The notes beneath the pieces were generated by a model that did no database searches, was not told the DNA's origin, and saw only the letters and a list, made by a program, of their open reading frames with translations. Shown piece after piece: positions 17,345 to 26,581 of a DNA stretch of 64,000 nucleotides (position 1 is its first letter; the number at the start of each line of letters is the position of its first letter). This DNA is from Rhodanobacter sp. A1T4 (GTDB lineage: Bacteria > Pseudomonadota > Gammaproteobacteria > Xanthomonadales > Rhodanobacteraceae), in contig NZ_JACHCP010000001.1 of assembly GCF_014207185.1 (NCBI RefSeq), positions 475,512-539,511 of the forward strand. Direction: 5' to 3'. The position numbers were made by a program, and so were the translations under genes.

Positions 17345-18076
17345 ATGACCGTACATGAAGATCAAGCCGGCCTGATTCTGCTGGTTGAAGACAACCGCCA
17401 GATCGCCGAAATGGTGGGTGAATTCCTTGAGCGCCGGGGTTATTCGGTGGATTACGCGGCTGACGGCGTCAGTGGCCTGCATCTGGCGGTGTCGAACAGC
17501 TATGACGTGATCGTGCTTGACCTCATGCTGCCCGGCCTCGATGGTCTCGAAGTCTGCCGCAAGCTGCGCAAGGAGGCGAAGAAGTCCACGCCGGTGTTGA
17601 TGCTAACCGCGCGCGATACGCTGGATGACAAGCTGGTCGGTCTCGAAGCAGGCGCCGATGACTATCTGGTCAAGCCGTTCGAAGTCCGCGAACTGGAGGC
17701 GCGCCTGCGTGCGTTGATTCGCCGGGATCGTCGTCAGGTATCAACCGAAGTGCTGACCGTGGGCGACATGACGCTCGATACCGCCACGCTGCGTCTGACC
17801 CGTGAAGGCCAGGAACTGACCGTATCGCCGATCGGCCTGAAGCTGCTGGCCATCCTGATGCGCGAGTCACCGCGAGTGGTCAGTCGTCGGGATATCGAGC
17901 GCGAAATCTGGGGCGACACGTTGCCTGATTCGGATACGCTGCGCTCGCATCTGTACAACCTGCGTCGCGTTATCGACAAACCCTTCGCACAACCTCTGTT
18001 ACACACGATTCATTCGGCAGGTTATCGCCTCGCCGAACTCGAGTCGGAGGTGGCATCGTCCACGCAATCGGCTTGA
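17345..18076 (+). CDS. OmpR/PhoB-family response regulator
   Basis: The 243-residue regulator has a receiver domain with acidic pocket LVEDNRQ, phosphorylation Asp in VIVLDLMLPGLDG (about residue 55), Thr in MLTARD and Lys in YLVKPFEVREL. A winged-helix domain follows (VSPIGLKLLAILM to HTIHSAGYRLA). It binds DNA as a phosphorylated dimer. The start at 17345 is preceded by GAGGACGAG. It is followed after 21 bases by its presumed kinase. The signal is unknown. Confidence 0.9.
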   Translation: MTVHEDQAGLILLVEDNRQIAEMVGEFLERRGYSVDYAADGVSGLHLAVSNSYDVIVLDLMLPGLDGLEVCRKLRKEAKKSTPVLMLTARDTLDDKLVGLEAGADDYLVKPFEVRELEARLRALIRRDRRQVSTEVLTVGDMTLDTATLRLTREGQELTVSPIGLKLLAILMRESPRVVSRRDIEREIWGDTLPDSDTLRSHLYNLRRVIDKPFAQPLLHTIHSAGYRLAELESEVASSTQSA

Positions 18077-18097
18077 TGCCTATGTTGGCATGCCACC

Positions 18098-19123
18098 ATG
18101 GTTGAGTTGATGACGAGCAAGGGCGACCCAGTGACAGCATTTCGCACCGGCGCCTTCAAGCGCCGCATTGCGTGGGTGTTCGCGCTGCAGCTGGCGGCGA
18201 TACTGATTACATGCGTGATGGGGGCTTACAACGTCGCGCCGTTGGCGGCGGTGATGGCCGTGATCGTGATCGTGATCGTTCTCGGCTGGATGGCCACGAA
18301 GCGCGAATGGCGGCCTGTGAGCGCGCTCGCCGTGATGATCAGCAGCTGGGACGAGTCGCAGGGAAATCCGGATGCACTGCGCCCCGAGCTTCTTGCGCGC
18401 GGCACGGATGCGGATATTGCTTCGCTGTCGAAGGGATTGCACGGTTTCGTCACGCGTATTGCCGATTACAACCAGCGCGAACGCAACTTCACCCGCGACG
18501 CCAGCCACGAATTGCGCAGTCCACTCACCGTCATCAAGATGTCGGTCGACATGCTGGCCGATGAGGAAAATCTCAGCGATTTCGGCGAGCGTTCGGTACG
18601 CCGCATCCAGCGTGCTACCCGTGAGATGGAGACGGTGGTCGACGCGCTGTTGATTCTGGCGCGCGAATCCGATACGGGCATGGACTCCGAACGCTTCGTG
18701 GTGAATGACGTATTGGTCCACGAGCTGGACGCCGCCCGTATCCTGCTCGCCGGTCGGCCCATCGTACTTGAGCTGGAAGAGCCCGCACGCTTCGCGTTGC
18801 AGGGATCGCGCCGGGTGTTTTCGGTGTTGTGCTGGCAGCTGATCCGCAACGCCTGCCAGCAGACCGAACAAGGCCGCGTGGTGATCACCGTGTTGCCTGG
18901 CGCGGTCACGGTGAGCAATCACGCTGGCCCCCATCCTGTGGACGCTGCAGCACAATCGGCGCGAGTGTTCGGCGCCGATCGCCATGGGTTTGAACTGGCC
19001 ATCGCTCAGCGCATTAGTGAGCGCTTTGCCTGGCCGCTGGAACTGCAGACGCGCCCCGGGCACGAGAACGTCGCCCGTATCCGCTTTCCCAAGCCGTTGC
19101 CAGCCCAGCCGGTCGAAGCTTGA
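18098..19123 (+). CDS. membrane sensor histidine kinase with degenerate ATP-binding motifs
   Basis: The 341-residue protein has two membrane helices close together (VFALQLAAILITCVMGAYNV and AAVMAVIVIVIVLGWMA) with almost no periplasmic loop, then a linker and the phosphoacceptor H-box RDASHELRSPLTVIK. The N-box is recognisable (QLIRNACQQTE). In place of the DxGxG G1 box there is VSNHAGPHPVDAA, and the second Gly-rich box is weak (HGFELAIAQRI). It may be a poor autokinase, act mainly as phosphatase, or bind ATP unusually. The start could also be ATG 18110. It follows the response regulator in one operon. Confidence 0.82.
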   Translation: MVELMTSKGDPVTAFRTGAFKRRIAWVFALQLAAILITCVMGAYNVAPLAAVMAVIVIVIVLGWMATKREWRPVSALAVMISSWDESQGNPDALRPELLARGTDADIASLSKGLHGFVTRIADYNQRERNFTRDASHELRSPLTVIKMSVDMLADEENLSDFGERSVRRIQRATREMETVVDALLILARESDTGMDSERFVVNDVLVHELDAARILLAGRPIVLELEEPARFALQGSRRVFSVLCWQLIRNACQQTEQGRVVITVLPGAVTVSNHAGPHPVDAAAQSARVFGADRHGFELAIAQRISERFAWPLELQTRPGHENVARIRFPKPLPAQPVEA

Positions 19124-19228
19124 CGTAGTCTGATTCAACGCTTCGAAGCGGTAGCAATCCAGGAATTCAACCTGTTCTTCGCTAGCGTCGGTGCCAAGCT
19201 TCACTGGCAGGCGCCAGCCAATCGATAG

Positions 19229-20587
19229 TCAGTGCTGCAAGGTCGCATCAACAGTAAAGCCGCAGCCCGTTTTTGCTTTGACCTCATCGACAGTCACGCC
19301 CTCGTTGAGCTCGATCAGTATCAGCCCCTGACCTTTCTCGACCTTGAACACGCACAGGTCGGTGATGATCAGGTCGACCACCTGTTTGCCCGTCAGCGGC
19401 AACTCGCACTCCTCGCGGATTTTCGGCGTGCCATCTTTGGCGTTGTGCTCCATCAGCACCACCACGCGCTTCACTCCACTGACCAGATCCATTGCGCCAC
19501 CGGGTCCTTTCACCATCTTTCCGGGCACCATCCAGTTGGCCAGATCACCGGTAGCTGAAACTTCAAGGCCGCCGAGAATCGACAGGTCGATATGACCACC
19601 GCGGATCATTGCGAACGAATCGGCGCTGGAGAAAAAGCTCGATCCAGGCAGCGTGGTGATGGTCTGCTTGCCGGCATTGATCAGATCCGGGTCGACGTTG
19701 GCCTCATCCGGAAAAGGACCGATGCCCAGCAGGCCATTCTCGGACTGCAGAGTCACGTCGATGCCATCGGGAATGAAATTGGCCACCAGGGTCGGGATGC
19801 CAATGCCGAGGTTGACGTAGAACCCGTCCCGTAGTTCCTTCGCGGCGCGCTGCGCCATGGCGGTTCGCACCGGGCTTTCCTTGCCGGTATTGGCGCCAGC
19901 AATCGTGCGGAACTCGATACGCTTCTCGTATTTCTCGCCCTGGATGATGCGGTCGACATAGATGCCCGGCACGTGGATGTTGTCCGGTTCCAGCTCGCCC
20001 ACGGCGACCAGATGTTCGACCTCGGCCACGCAGATCTTGCCGCAGGTGGCGATCATCGGATTGAAGTTGCGCGCGGTTTCGCGGAACACCAGATTGCCGT
20101 GTGCATCGCCTTTCCATGCCTTGACGATCGACAGATCAGCGTGGATGGCCTCTTCCAGCACATATTCCTTGCCGCCGAAGACCTTGGTCTCCTTGCCCTC
20201 GGCCAGTTTGGTGCCAAACGCGGTGCGTGTATAAAAGCCGGGAATACCGGCGCCGCCGGCGCGCAGCTTTTCCGCCAGCGTGCCCTGTGGTGTGAGATGC
20301 AGCTCAAGTTCGCCGGCCAGTACCTGCCGTTCGAATTCCTTGTTCTCGCCGACGTACGAGGCGTACACGCGCTTGACCTGGTGCGTCTTCAGCAGCGGAC
20401 CCATACCAAAGTCGTCCACGCCGGCGTTGTTGCCGACGATGGTCAACTCCCTCGTGTCGGCTGCTAGCAGGGCGCCGATGAGGTTTTCGGGAATCCCGCA
20501 CAGACCAAAGCCGCCGGCCGCGATAGTCATGCCATCGACCAGCAGTCCATCGAGAGCGGTTGCCGCGCTTGCAAACACCTTGTCCAT
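19229..20587 (-). CDS. 3-oxoacid CoA-transferase, A and B subunits fused
   Basis: The 452-residue enzyme moves CoA between succinyl-CoA (or acetyl-CoA) and a 3-ketoacid such as acetoacetate. Residues about 1-230 are the A subunit ([32 protein letters not shown]). From about 240 the B subunit begins ([20 protein letters not shown]), with the catalytic glutamate in [12 protein letters not shown]. Bacteria commonly have separate ScoA and ScoB; here they are one chain, as in mitochondrial SCOT. The gene stands alone on the minus strand, convergent with the kinase gene. Confidence 0.9.
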   Translation of the reverse strand: MDKVFASAATALDGLLVDGMTIAAGGFGLCGIPENLIGALLAADTRELTIVGNNAGVDDFGMGPLLKTHQVKRVYASYVGENKEFERQVLAGELELHLTPQGTLAEKLRAGGAGIPGFYTRTAFGTKLAEGKETKVFGGKEYVLEEAIHADLSIVKAWKGDAHGNLVFRETARNFNPMIATCGKICVAEVEHLVAVGELEPDNIHVPGIYVDRIIQGEKYEKRIEFRTIAGANTGKESPVRTAMAQRAAKELRDGFYVNLGIGIPTLVANFIPDGIDVTLQSENGLLGIGPFPDEANVDPDLINAGKQTITTLPGSSFFSSADSFAMIRGGHIDLSILGGLEVSATGDLANWMVPGKMVKGPGGAMDLVSGVKRVVVLMEHNAKDGTPKIREECELPLTGKQVVDLIITDLCVFKVEKGQGLILIELNEGVTVDEVKAKTGCGFTVDATLQH

Positions 20588-20981
20588 TGCCGGGTTCCTG
20601 CAGTAAAGAATCAGCTGCCTAGGATACGATGAATCTGATGGTCATCTCGCGCCAAACCCGAGCGCGCATCGGGTCTCTGAAAGACGTTGATCCATGAGCC
20701 TTCATCAAACATCCCGGTGATGCTGCCGCCGTTGGTTATTCGATCCGAGATGCTGAAAAATCGGAGATCACCATGTCGAGAGAAAATTATCGAACAGATC
20801 AGTAGCCGCTCTGCGCATGCTGCGGCTGGATCGCTGGCATCCAACGCCGGGTTTGTGCCGATCAATCCAGAATCACGGGATAACTATCTCCTCGTGTTGA
20901 GTTCCGAAAGGTGAACTTCGAAACAAAGCCATCGGGGATGGCTGGCTATACTCGTCGCATCACGAGAGGGAAAGTGACGGT
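20588..20981. other. intergenic region between divergent CoA-transferase and isoaspartyl peptidase
   Basis: I see no gene in these 394 bases. Short open frames exist (for example a minus-strand frame at 20611-20865), but none has a start signal or recognisable product. A TATACT hexamer at 20947-20952 is a possible -10 for the peptidase gene, but no good -35 precedes it at the right distance. Confidence 0.45.
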
Positions 20982-22028
20982 ATGAAACACCGTTTATGGG
21001 TAGCGCTCGCCGTCTTCGGAATGACTGGCGTGAGTCACGCTGCCGTCTCGCCTGTATTGGTTATTCACGGCGGTGCCGGGGTCATCAGGCGCGATATGAC
21101 GCCTGCGAAGGAAAAGGCAGTTCGCTCCGCACTGACACTAGCGCTGCAAAGCGGCTATGCGCAGCTCAAGTCGGGCAAGAGTTCGCTGGATGCGGTGACT
21201 GCAGCAATTACCGTGATGGAAGATGACCCGAACTTCAACGCAGGTAAAGGTTCGGTCTTTACGAACGACGGCAAGAACGAGCTGGATGCTGCGATCATGG
21301 ATGGCATTACCTTGCGCGCCGGTGCGGTGGCCGGCGTACGGAGAATAAAGAATCCGATTCTGCTGGCCCGTGCGGTGATGGAAAAATCGCCGCACGTGAT
21401 GATGTCGGGTGCGGGTGCCGAAGCGTTTGCCCAGAGCACCGGCATGCCGCTGGTCGACCCCTCGTACTTTCGCACCGAAGAACGATGGCAGCAGTTGCAG
21501 AAGGCTTTGAAAGAAGATGCCCATGAAAAGCCGCATCAAGACGCCGAAACGGCCAAACATTTCGGCACAGTCGGCGCGGTTGCGCTGGATACACAGGGTC
21601 ATCTCGCGGCAGGCACGTCCACAGGTGGCATGACCGACAAGCGTTGGGGCCGCATCGGTGATTCACCGATCATCGGTGCCGGCACTTACGCGAACGGCGA
21701 TTGCGCTGTTTCAGGCACTGGCTGGGGCGAGTACTACATTCGTACCGTGGCTGCACATTCGATCTGCATGCGCGTCACCTTGATGCGCGAGCCGCTGAAA
21801 GAGGCCGCCGCCGAGGTGATCAATCAGGAGATCCCATCGATGGGTGGCAATGGCGGTGCCATTGCGCTGGATGCGGATGGCGATATTGCCGTGCCTTTCA
21901 ACACCGACGGCATGTATCGCGGCTGGATTGGCGCGGACGGCGTGCCACACGTAGCGATCTATGGCGATGAGGATGATGGTATTGCTGATCCGCCGCCGGC
22001 GTCAGCCGATAGTTCAATGCAGCCATGA
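20982..22028 (+). CDS. periplasmic isoaspartyl peptidase / L-asparaginase (Ntn hydrolase)
   Basis: A 348-residue plant-type asparaginase with a signal peptide (LWVALAVFGMTGVSHAA), so it acts in the periplasm. Family marks are VLVIHGGAGVIRRDM, NPNFNAGKGSVF-like DDPNFNAGKGSVFTNDG, and the self-cleavage site HFGTVGAVALD, where the Thr after Gly becomes the N-terminal nucleophile. GTSTGGMTDKRWGRIGDSPI and GNGGAIALD complete the active site. It removes isoaspartyl residues from dipeptides and hydrolyses asparagine. It converges with the regA-like gene and has a Pro/Asp-rich tail. Confidence 0.92.
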   Translation: MKHRLWVALAVFGMTGVSHAAVSPVLVIHGGAGVIRRDMTPAKEKAVRSALTLALQSGYAQLKSGKSSLDAVTAAITVMEDDPNFNAGKGSVFTNDGKNELDAAIMDGITLRAGAVAGVRRIKNPILLARAVMEKSPHVMMSGAGAEAFAQSTGMPLVDPSYFRTEERWQQLQKALKEDAHEKPHQDAETAKHFGTVGAVALDTQGHLAAGTSTGGMTDKRWGRIGDSPIIGAGTYANGDCAVSGTGWGEYYIRTVAAHSICMRVTLMREPLKEAAAEVINQEIPSMGGNGGAIALDADGDIAVPFNTDGMYRGWIGADGVPHVAIYGDEDDGIADPPPASADSSMQP

Positions 22029-22051
22029 GTCGCCAAGCAGCCCCGCCAGAA

Positions 22052-22684
22052 TCAGTCCTCGCGCTCCGGCCGCTCACGCACAGGATGCTTGCTCAGCTTC
22101 CGTTGCAGGGTGCGGCGGTGCATGCCGAGCCGTCGCGCGGTTTCGGAAATATTGCCATCGCATTCAGTCAGCACGCGCTGGATGTGTTCCCACTCCAGTC
22201 GGCGCAGTGCCAGTGGCGCTTCAGGTGCATCGGGTGGATCGTTGTCTTCGCTGTCGGCGGTGTCACCGTCGAGCAGGGCGCGCACTACGGCGTCGGCGTC
22301 GACCGGTTTGGCCAGATAGTCGTGCGCGCCGCGCTTGATCGCTTCCACCGCGGTGGCAATGGAGGCGTAACCGGTGAGCAGCAAAACGCGAATGTCGGGA
22401 ACCAGTGCATGCAGCTCGGGTATCAGTCGCAGTCCGTTCTCCTCGCCCAGCTTGAGGTCGAGCACGCAGTAACGCGGCTGATGCCGGCGGGTCAGCGCAC
22501 GCGCTTCATCGAAATTGGTGGCGGTGAGTACCTCGAAGCCGCGCGAAGCCAAGGCACGCGCCAACACGCGAACGAAAGTCGCATCGTCATCGAGCAGTAG
22601 CAGCGGGCGCGCAACAGCCCCGGAAGTCGAGAGGGTGGTATGGGACGCCGACGGATTCAACAAGATTTCATTTGACTCGATCAT
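22052..22684 (-). CDS. regA: RegA/ActR/PrrA-family redox response regulator
   Basis: The 210-residue protein has a receiver domain (LLLLDDDATFVRVLARAL, phospho-Asp in CVLDLKLGEENG, LLLTGYASIATAVEAIKRGA, YLAKPVDA) and a Fis-type helix-turn-helix (CDGNISETARRLGMHRRTL). This RegA architecture is strongly conserved and controls respiration, electron-transport and redox-dependent genes. The RegB-like kinase gene lies 88 bases upstream on the same strand. Linker residues about 135-155 are Asp/Pro-rich. Confidence 0.9.
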   Translation of the reverse strand: MIESNEILLNPSASHTTLSTSGAVARPLLLLDDDATFVRVLARALASRGFEVLTATNFDEARALTRRHQPRYCVLDLKLGEENGLRLIPELHALVPDIRVLLLTGYASIATAVEAIKRGAHDYLAKPVDADAVVRALLDGDTADSEDNDPPDAPEAPLALRRLEWEHIQRVLTECDGNISETARRLGMHRRTLQRKLSKHPVRERPERED

Positions 22685-22772
22685 GGTGGCACTTCTTTCG
22701 GGTGGATCGACGGGATTGTTGCCTCAGGCCAGTCGATATCGCGCCATTATGGCGATCTATAGCCCGTGTTAG

Positions 22773-24047
22773 CTATCGGTCGGCGATCACGGCCAGCGGC
22801 AGGCGCAGGCACATTTCGGCGCCGTGCTCGGTGTTGCCGGCGATCAGTTCGCCATTGAGTCGCTCGGCGGTCGCCTCGGCCAGTGCCAGGCCAATACCAA
22901 GGCCGCCCTGCTTCTGCGACTCGCCAAGCAGTGCCAGTTCGCCGGTCACCGCGAAGCCAGGTCCCTCGTCGCGCACGCACAACTGCAGCCAGCTGCCTTC
23001 GCGCACCACGATCAGTGCGACCATCTGTGAGCCGCGACTGGCAGAAGCATCCGCCGCGTTGTTGAGTAGATTGAGCAGTGCATGGCGCAAACCGGGCGGC
23101 GTGCGCAGCGCGGTGCGGGAGGTGTTGTCGTCCAGCACCAGGGAAACATCCGCCTCTGGCCGCAGCAGCTGAAAACGTTCCAGGCAGCCGTGGGTGAACT
23201 GGGCGACGGTGAGCCGTTCGGATTCCTGCGAAAGTTGTGCCTTGCCGAACGCCACCATCTCGCGAAGGATCGTGCGGCAGCGATTGACCTGGTCTTCCAG
23301 CAGCAGCAGATCTTCAGACAGCAGGCCGTCGGCGGCATAGTCGCGACGTAGCTCAGGTAGCAGCGTGCGCATGGTCGATAGCGGCGTATTGAGTTCGTGC
23401 GCGGCGCCGGCGGCCTGGGTGGCGATGGCTAAAATGCCCTCATCGCGTAACGCTCGCTCGCGCACGCGTTGCACTTCATGCTGCTGCAGACGCAGTGCGT
23501 GCGACAGCCGATTGATGAAAAACCCCAGCAGCAGCGCGCTGATCAGCAGATTCACGCCGGTGCCGGCCACATTCAGGGTCAGGTTGTTTTGGAAATCATC
23601 GTGCATCGGCACTGGCAGCGGTACGTGCCAAGTGAGCAGAATTGCGTAAGCCACGGCTGCCAGTGCCGACACTGCCAGCAACGCACGTGCCGACAACGCC
23701 GCCGCGGTCAAGGCGATGGGTACCAGCAGCAGGGTGATAAACGGATTGCTGGCGCCGCCGGTGAAATACAGCAGGTACCCAAGCACCAGCATATCGACGG
23801 CGATATGAACGAGGGTTTCCCGTTCGCGCATCGGCCATGGCTGGCTGAGCCGCCACGCAGCGAACACCGCAAACACTCCCAGCAGGCCAATGCCGACCAA
23901 CAGTGGCAGCAGCGGAATCTGCAGTTGCATCCACCACGCGCAGAAAAGCACGGCGACGCTCTGGCCGGCGATGGCACAGATTCTCAGCCACGCCAGGGTG
24001 CGTGTGAGTGCAAACGGACCGATGCGTTGGGCTGGACGTCGCGTCAC
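22773..24047 (-). CDS. regB: RegB/PrrB-family redox sensor histidine kinase
   Basis: A 424-residue kinase with about six N-terminal membrane helices. The conserved quinone-binding motif is present as GGASNPF, the H-box as AAGAAHELNTPLSTM, and the redox-active cysteine region as LEDQVNRCRTILREM. The ATPase domain has NLLNNAADAS, DEGPGF and GGLGIGLALAEA, all intact. By family knowledge RegB senses the ubiquinone pool and cysteine oxidation and phosphorylates RegA. It precedes regA on the same strand, so both the pair and its order are canonical. Confidence 0.92.
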   Translation of the reverse strand: MTRRPAQRIGPFALTRTLAWLRICAIAGQSVAVLFCAWWMQLQIPLLPLLVGIGLLGVFAVFAAWRLSQPWPMRERETLVHIAVDMLVLGYLLYFTGGASNPFITLLLVPIALTAAALSARALLAVSALAAVAYAILLTWHVPLPVPMHDDFQNNLTLNVAGTGVNLLISALLLGFFINRLSHALRLQQHEVQRVRERALRDEGILAIATQAAGAAHELNTPLSTMRTLLPELRRDYAADGLLSEDLLLLEDQVNRCRTILREMVAFGKAQLSQESERLTVAQFTHGCLERFQLLRPEADVSLVLDDNTSRTALRTPPGLRHALLNLLNNAADASASRGSQMVALIVVREGSWLQLCVRDEGPGFAVTGELALLGESQKQGGLGIGLALAEATAERLNGELIAGNTEHGAEMCLRLPLAVIADR

Positions 24048-24100
24048 GGGTAATCAATCATCCAGCAAACCCGTCGCATCATGCGGCGGGTGGATGCGCA

Positions 24101-25654
24101 TCAGGCGCGGTTGTCGAACTCCTCACTGCGAACGGCCGGCAGCGGATGGTGGTTGACCGCAGGATCGGAGTGGCTGGCCGACAGCCGGTTCATCAGCGGC
24201 AGCATGATCAGCGCGACCACCACGCAGGCGATGCCGACGAAGCCGAGCTTGTTGAACAGGCTCACGTAGATCGCCAGCGACTGTACTGGATCGGTGATGT
24301 TGTCCGGGATGTGTGCCGCGTTGGCCACGATGCTGCCCAGATACTGCGACAAGCCCACCGCGACGTAATAAGCACCCATCATGAAGCCGCCCATGCGCGA
24401 GGGCACATAGCGCGCGATCATCGCCAGGCCCAGACCGCTGACCAGCATTTCGCCCAGCGAGTACCAGCCGTAGCCCCAGACCATGGTCCATGACGACACC
24501 TGGCCGTTGACCGCCGAGTGCCCACCGACGCCATACATGAAAAAGCCGATCGCGACTGCTGCAAAGCCCAGCGCAAACTTGAACGCGATGGAAGGATCCT
24601 TGCCGACGCGGCCCAGCGTGTTGTAGATCAGGACCAAGACAGGGCTGAGAATCACGATCCATATCGCGTTGAGGCTTTGGTATTGCTCCGGAATCCAGTT
24701 GAGTATGTGCCAGCCGAACAAATCGAACGACAGGTTCACGTTGTGCTGCGCGAACAGGTTCAGTGACGTCGCCATCTGCGAGTAGAAGATGAAGAAGAAG
24801 ATGGTCTGCACAGTGAGCACAAGCGCGGCAATCAGGCCGGCGCGTTCGTTCTTCTGGCTGCTGCGGATCAAATGCGCGAATACGCCGAGAATGATCACTC
24901 CGGCGGCGTACACGCAGGCCCTTGCGACTGCCTGACTTTGCAGAATGAAGGCCACCACGAACACCAGCAAGATCGCCGCGACGAGTACGGGCAGCGCCCG
25001 GCGCATCTCCATCGGACGTTCGTCTGCGGGTGAACCGATGTGCGCCAATGCGCGACGCATGAATGAGTAAATGATAAGACCCAGGATCAGGCCAACGGCG
25101 CACGCACCGAAGGCTGTGTGCCACCCCAAGTCTTCGCCATAATGAGCGGTCACAAAGTCGCGAATTTTCGGCGTCATGATCATCGAGAACATCGAGCCGA
25201 TATTCACTGCCATGTAGTAGATGGTGAACGCGCTATCGATGCGGGTTTCGTCGCCTTCGTAGATCTTGCGCACCAAATTGCCCGCGTTCGGCTTGAAGAA
25301 GCCGTTGCCGACGACGATGACGCCGAGCGCGCAGTACACCATGTATGGAACGTCCGTCGGGATCCACAGCATCGCGTAGCCCAACATCAGTACCGTGGCG
25401 CCGATCAGCATGGTGCGGCGCGTGCCGAGCAGCTTGTCGCCGACCCAGCCGCCAATCGCGGGCGTCGCGTAGATCAGCGCGGCCGCCGCACCCCAAACCA
25501 GGTTGGCCTTGGTATCGACGAAGCCGAGCTTCTTGATCAAAAAGGTGACCATCAGCACCTGCATGCCGTAGAAGCCAAAGCGCTCCCACATTTCAATCAG
25601 GAAGACGGCGCTGAAGGAGCGGGTTTGCGAGACGGGCGGATTCTGAATTGCCAT
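24101..25654 (-). CDS. proton-dependent oligopeptide transporter (POT/PTR2 family)
   Basis: A 517-residue major-facilitator protein with about 12-14 membrane segments. The POT signature ExxERFxxY is present as EMWERFGFYGMQ near residue 22, with the second signature GNGFFKPNAGNLVRKIYEG. It imports di- and tripeptides with protons. ATG 25654 (MAIQNPPVSQT) is favoured; the frame is open to 25744 but the added part is unlike the family. The adjacent isoaspartyl peptidase and this importer could both serve peptide use, though that link is weak. Confidence 0.9.
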   Translation of the reverse strand: MAIQNPPVSQTRSFSAVFLIEMWERFGFYGMQVLMVTFLIKKLGFVDTKANLVWGAAAALIYATPAIGGWVGDKLLGTRRTMLIGATVLMLGYAMLWIPTDVPYMVYCALGVIVVGNGFFKPNAGNLVRKIYEGDETRIDSAFTIYYMAVNIGSMFSMIMTPKIRDFVTAHYGEDLGWHTAFGACAVGLILGLIIYSFMRRALAHIGSPADERPMEMRRALPVLVAAILLVFVVAFILQSQAVARACVYAAGVIILGVFAHLIRSSQKNERAGLIAALVLTVQTIFFFIFYSQMATSLNLFAQHNVNLSFDLFGWHILNWIPEQYQSLNAIWIVILSPVLVLIYNTLGRVGKDPSIAFKFALGFAAVAIGFFMYGVGGHSAVNGQVSSWTMVWGYGWYSLGEMLVSGLGLAMIARYVPSRMGGFMMGAYYVAVGLSQYLGSIVANAAHIPDNITDPVQSLAIYVSLFNKLGFVGIACVVVALIMLPLMNRLSASHSDPAVNHHPLPAVRSEEFDNRA

Positions 25655-26100
25655 TAACGTTTCCGTGCGTGATTCGACATACGTGGTTCGGACCGCGGCT
25701 CTGCCGTGGCATCCCCTGTTCAAGGCGACTGTGGAGAGGGTCACATCTCTCGAAGCGTAACCTATTCGCCACGCGGGTGTAGTAGCAGTGCAGCATGCGA
25801 TGGGGGGAGCCTTTGCGGCTGCTCGGGCTGATGTGTAAGTCGCTGGAGCCAGCCAAATCTTGAAACATCGGGGCTTGTGGCATTATTAGGCGGTTGTGTT
25901 TGTTGATTGAACCGGCCTCTTGAAGCGCGCTGCTTCCAAGGCGCCTCTCGAACCAGGGACCTTTGCCTTACCATGTCGATCGTTGCTTTTATTCCGTCGG
26001 GTACCCTGGTGGTCAGGTCTTTTATCCCCGGCAAGCGCCTGTTCGATTGTCAATCTGCTGGCCAGTTGCTGCCAGCGATCGCCTGACCGGATCCCGAACG
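25655..26100. other. intergenic region between peptide transporter and dgkA
   Basis: No gene is recognised in 446 bases. The region must carry the promoters of both divergent genes. A long-range inverted repeat is visible (CCAGGGACC near 25953 and GGTACCCTGG near 26010), which could fold in a leader or a small RNA upstream of dgkA, but the sequence alone does not decide it. Confidence 0.4.
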
Positions 26101-26472
26101 ATGGCAGCCGAAGGTTTTCGCGGTCCCAAGCAGCTCTGGAAAGCATTTCAGTGGTCGATGAAAGGTTTTCGTGCCGGTTGGCGTCATGAAGCCTCGTTTC
26201 GACTCGAGGCCTGTCTGGCCATTGCTCTTATTCCGCTCGGACTATGGCTCGGCAACGGCGCACTTGAAAAGCTCGCGCTGATTTTTCCGCCGATGCTGGT
26301 GCTCTCAGCTGAGCTGCTCAATTCCGCCATCGAGGCCGTAGTCGACAAAGTCAGTCCGGAATTTCATGAGCTGGCCGGCCGTGCCAAAGACATGGGTTCA
26401 GCCGCGGTTTTCGTGCTGCTGGTGCTGGTGGCGTTGAGCTGGGGGCTGATCCTGCTGCCGCGTTGGTTCTGA
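26101..26472 (+). CDS. dgkA: diacylglycerol kinase (DgkA)
   Basis: The 123-residue membrane enzyme phosphorylates diacylglycerol with ATP to recycle lipid. It has the family signature ELLNSAIEAVVDKVSPEFHE, with three membrane helices around it (ACLAIALIPLGLWLG, LALIFPPMLVLSAELL, AVFVLLVLVALSWGLIL). The N-terminal surface helix with WSMKGFRAGWRHEASFR is also typical. ATG 26101 gives the normal length; longer frames upstream lack family sequence. It is transcribed alone. Confidence 0.9.
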   Translation: MAAEGFRGPKQLWKAFQWSMKGFRAGWRHEASFRLEACLAIALIPLGLWLGNGALEKLALIFPPMLVLSAELLNSAIEAVVDKVSPEFHELAGRAKDMGSAAVFVLLVLVALSWGLILLPRWF

Positions 26473-26581
26473 CCTGGCGCCACGGCGCCGATCAGGAGTT
26501 TTGATCCGACCCCGGCACTTTATTGCGTATGGGCTGCAGGGGTGCTGCAATGGCAGTTAATCCGCAATGGAGCAAGCCTTG

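Noticed and set aside
20611..20865. 84-residue minus-strand frame in the gap before the isoaspartyl peptidase
   Set aside because: No ribosome site, no hydrophobic or domain pattern, and chance frames of this size are common at this GC content.
25950..26015. Inverted repeat resembling part of a tRNA or small RNA upstream of dgkA
   Set aside because: No cloverleaf can be drawn and the arms are imperfect; left as an observation in the intergenic entry.
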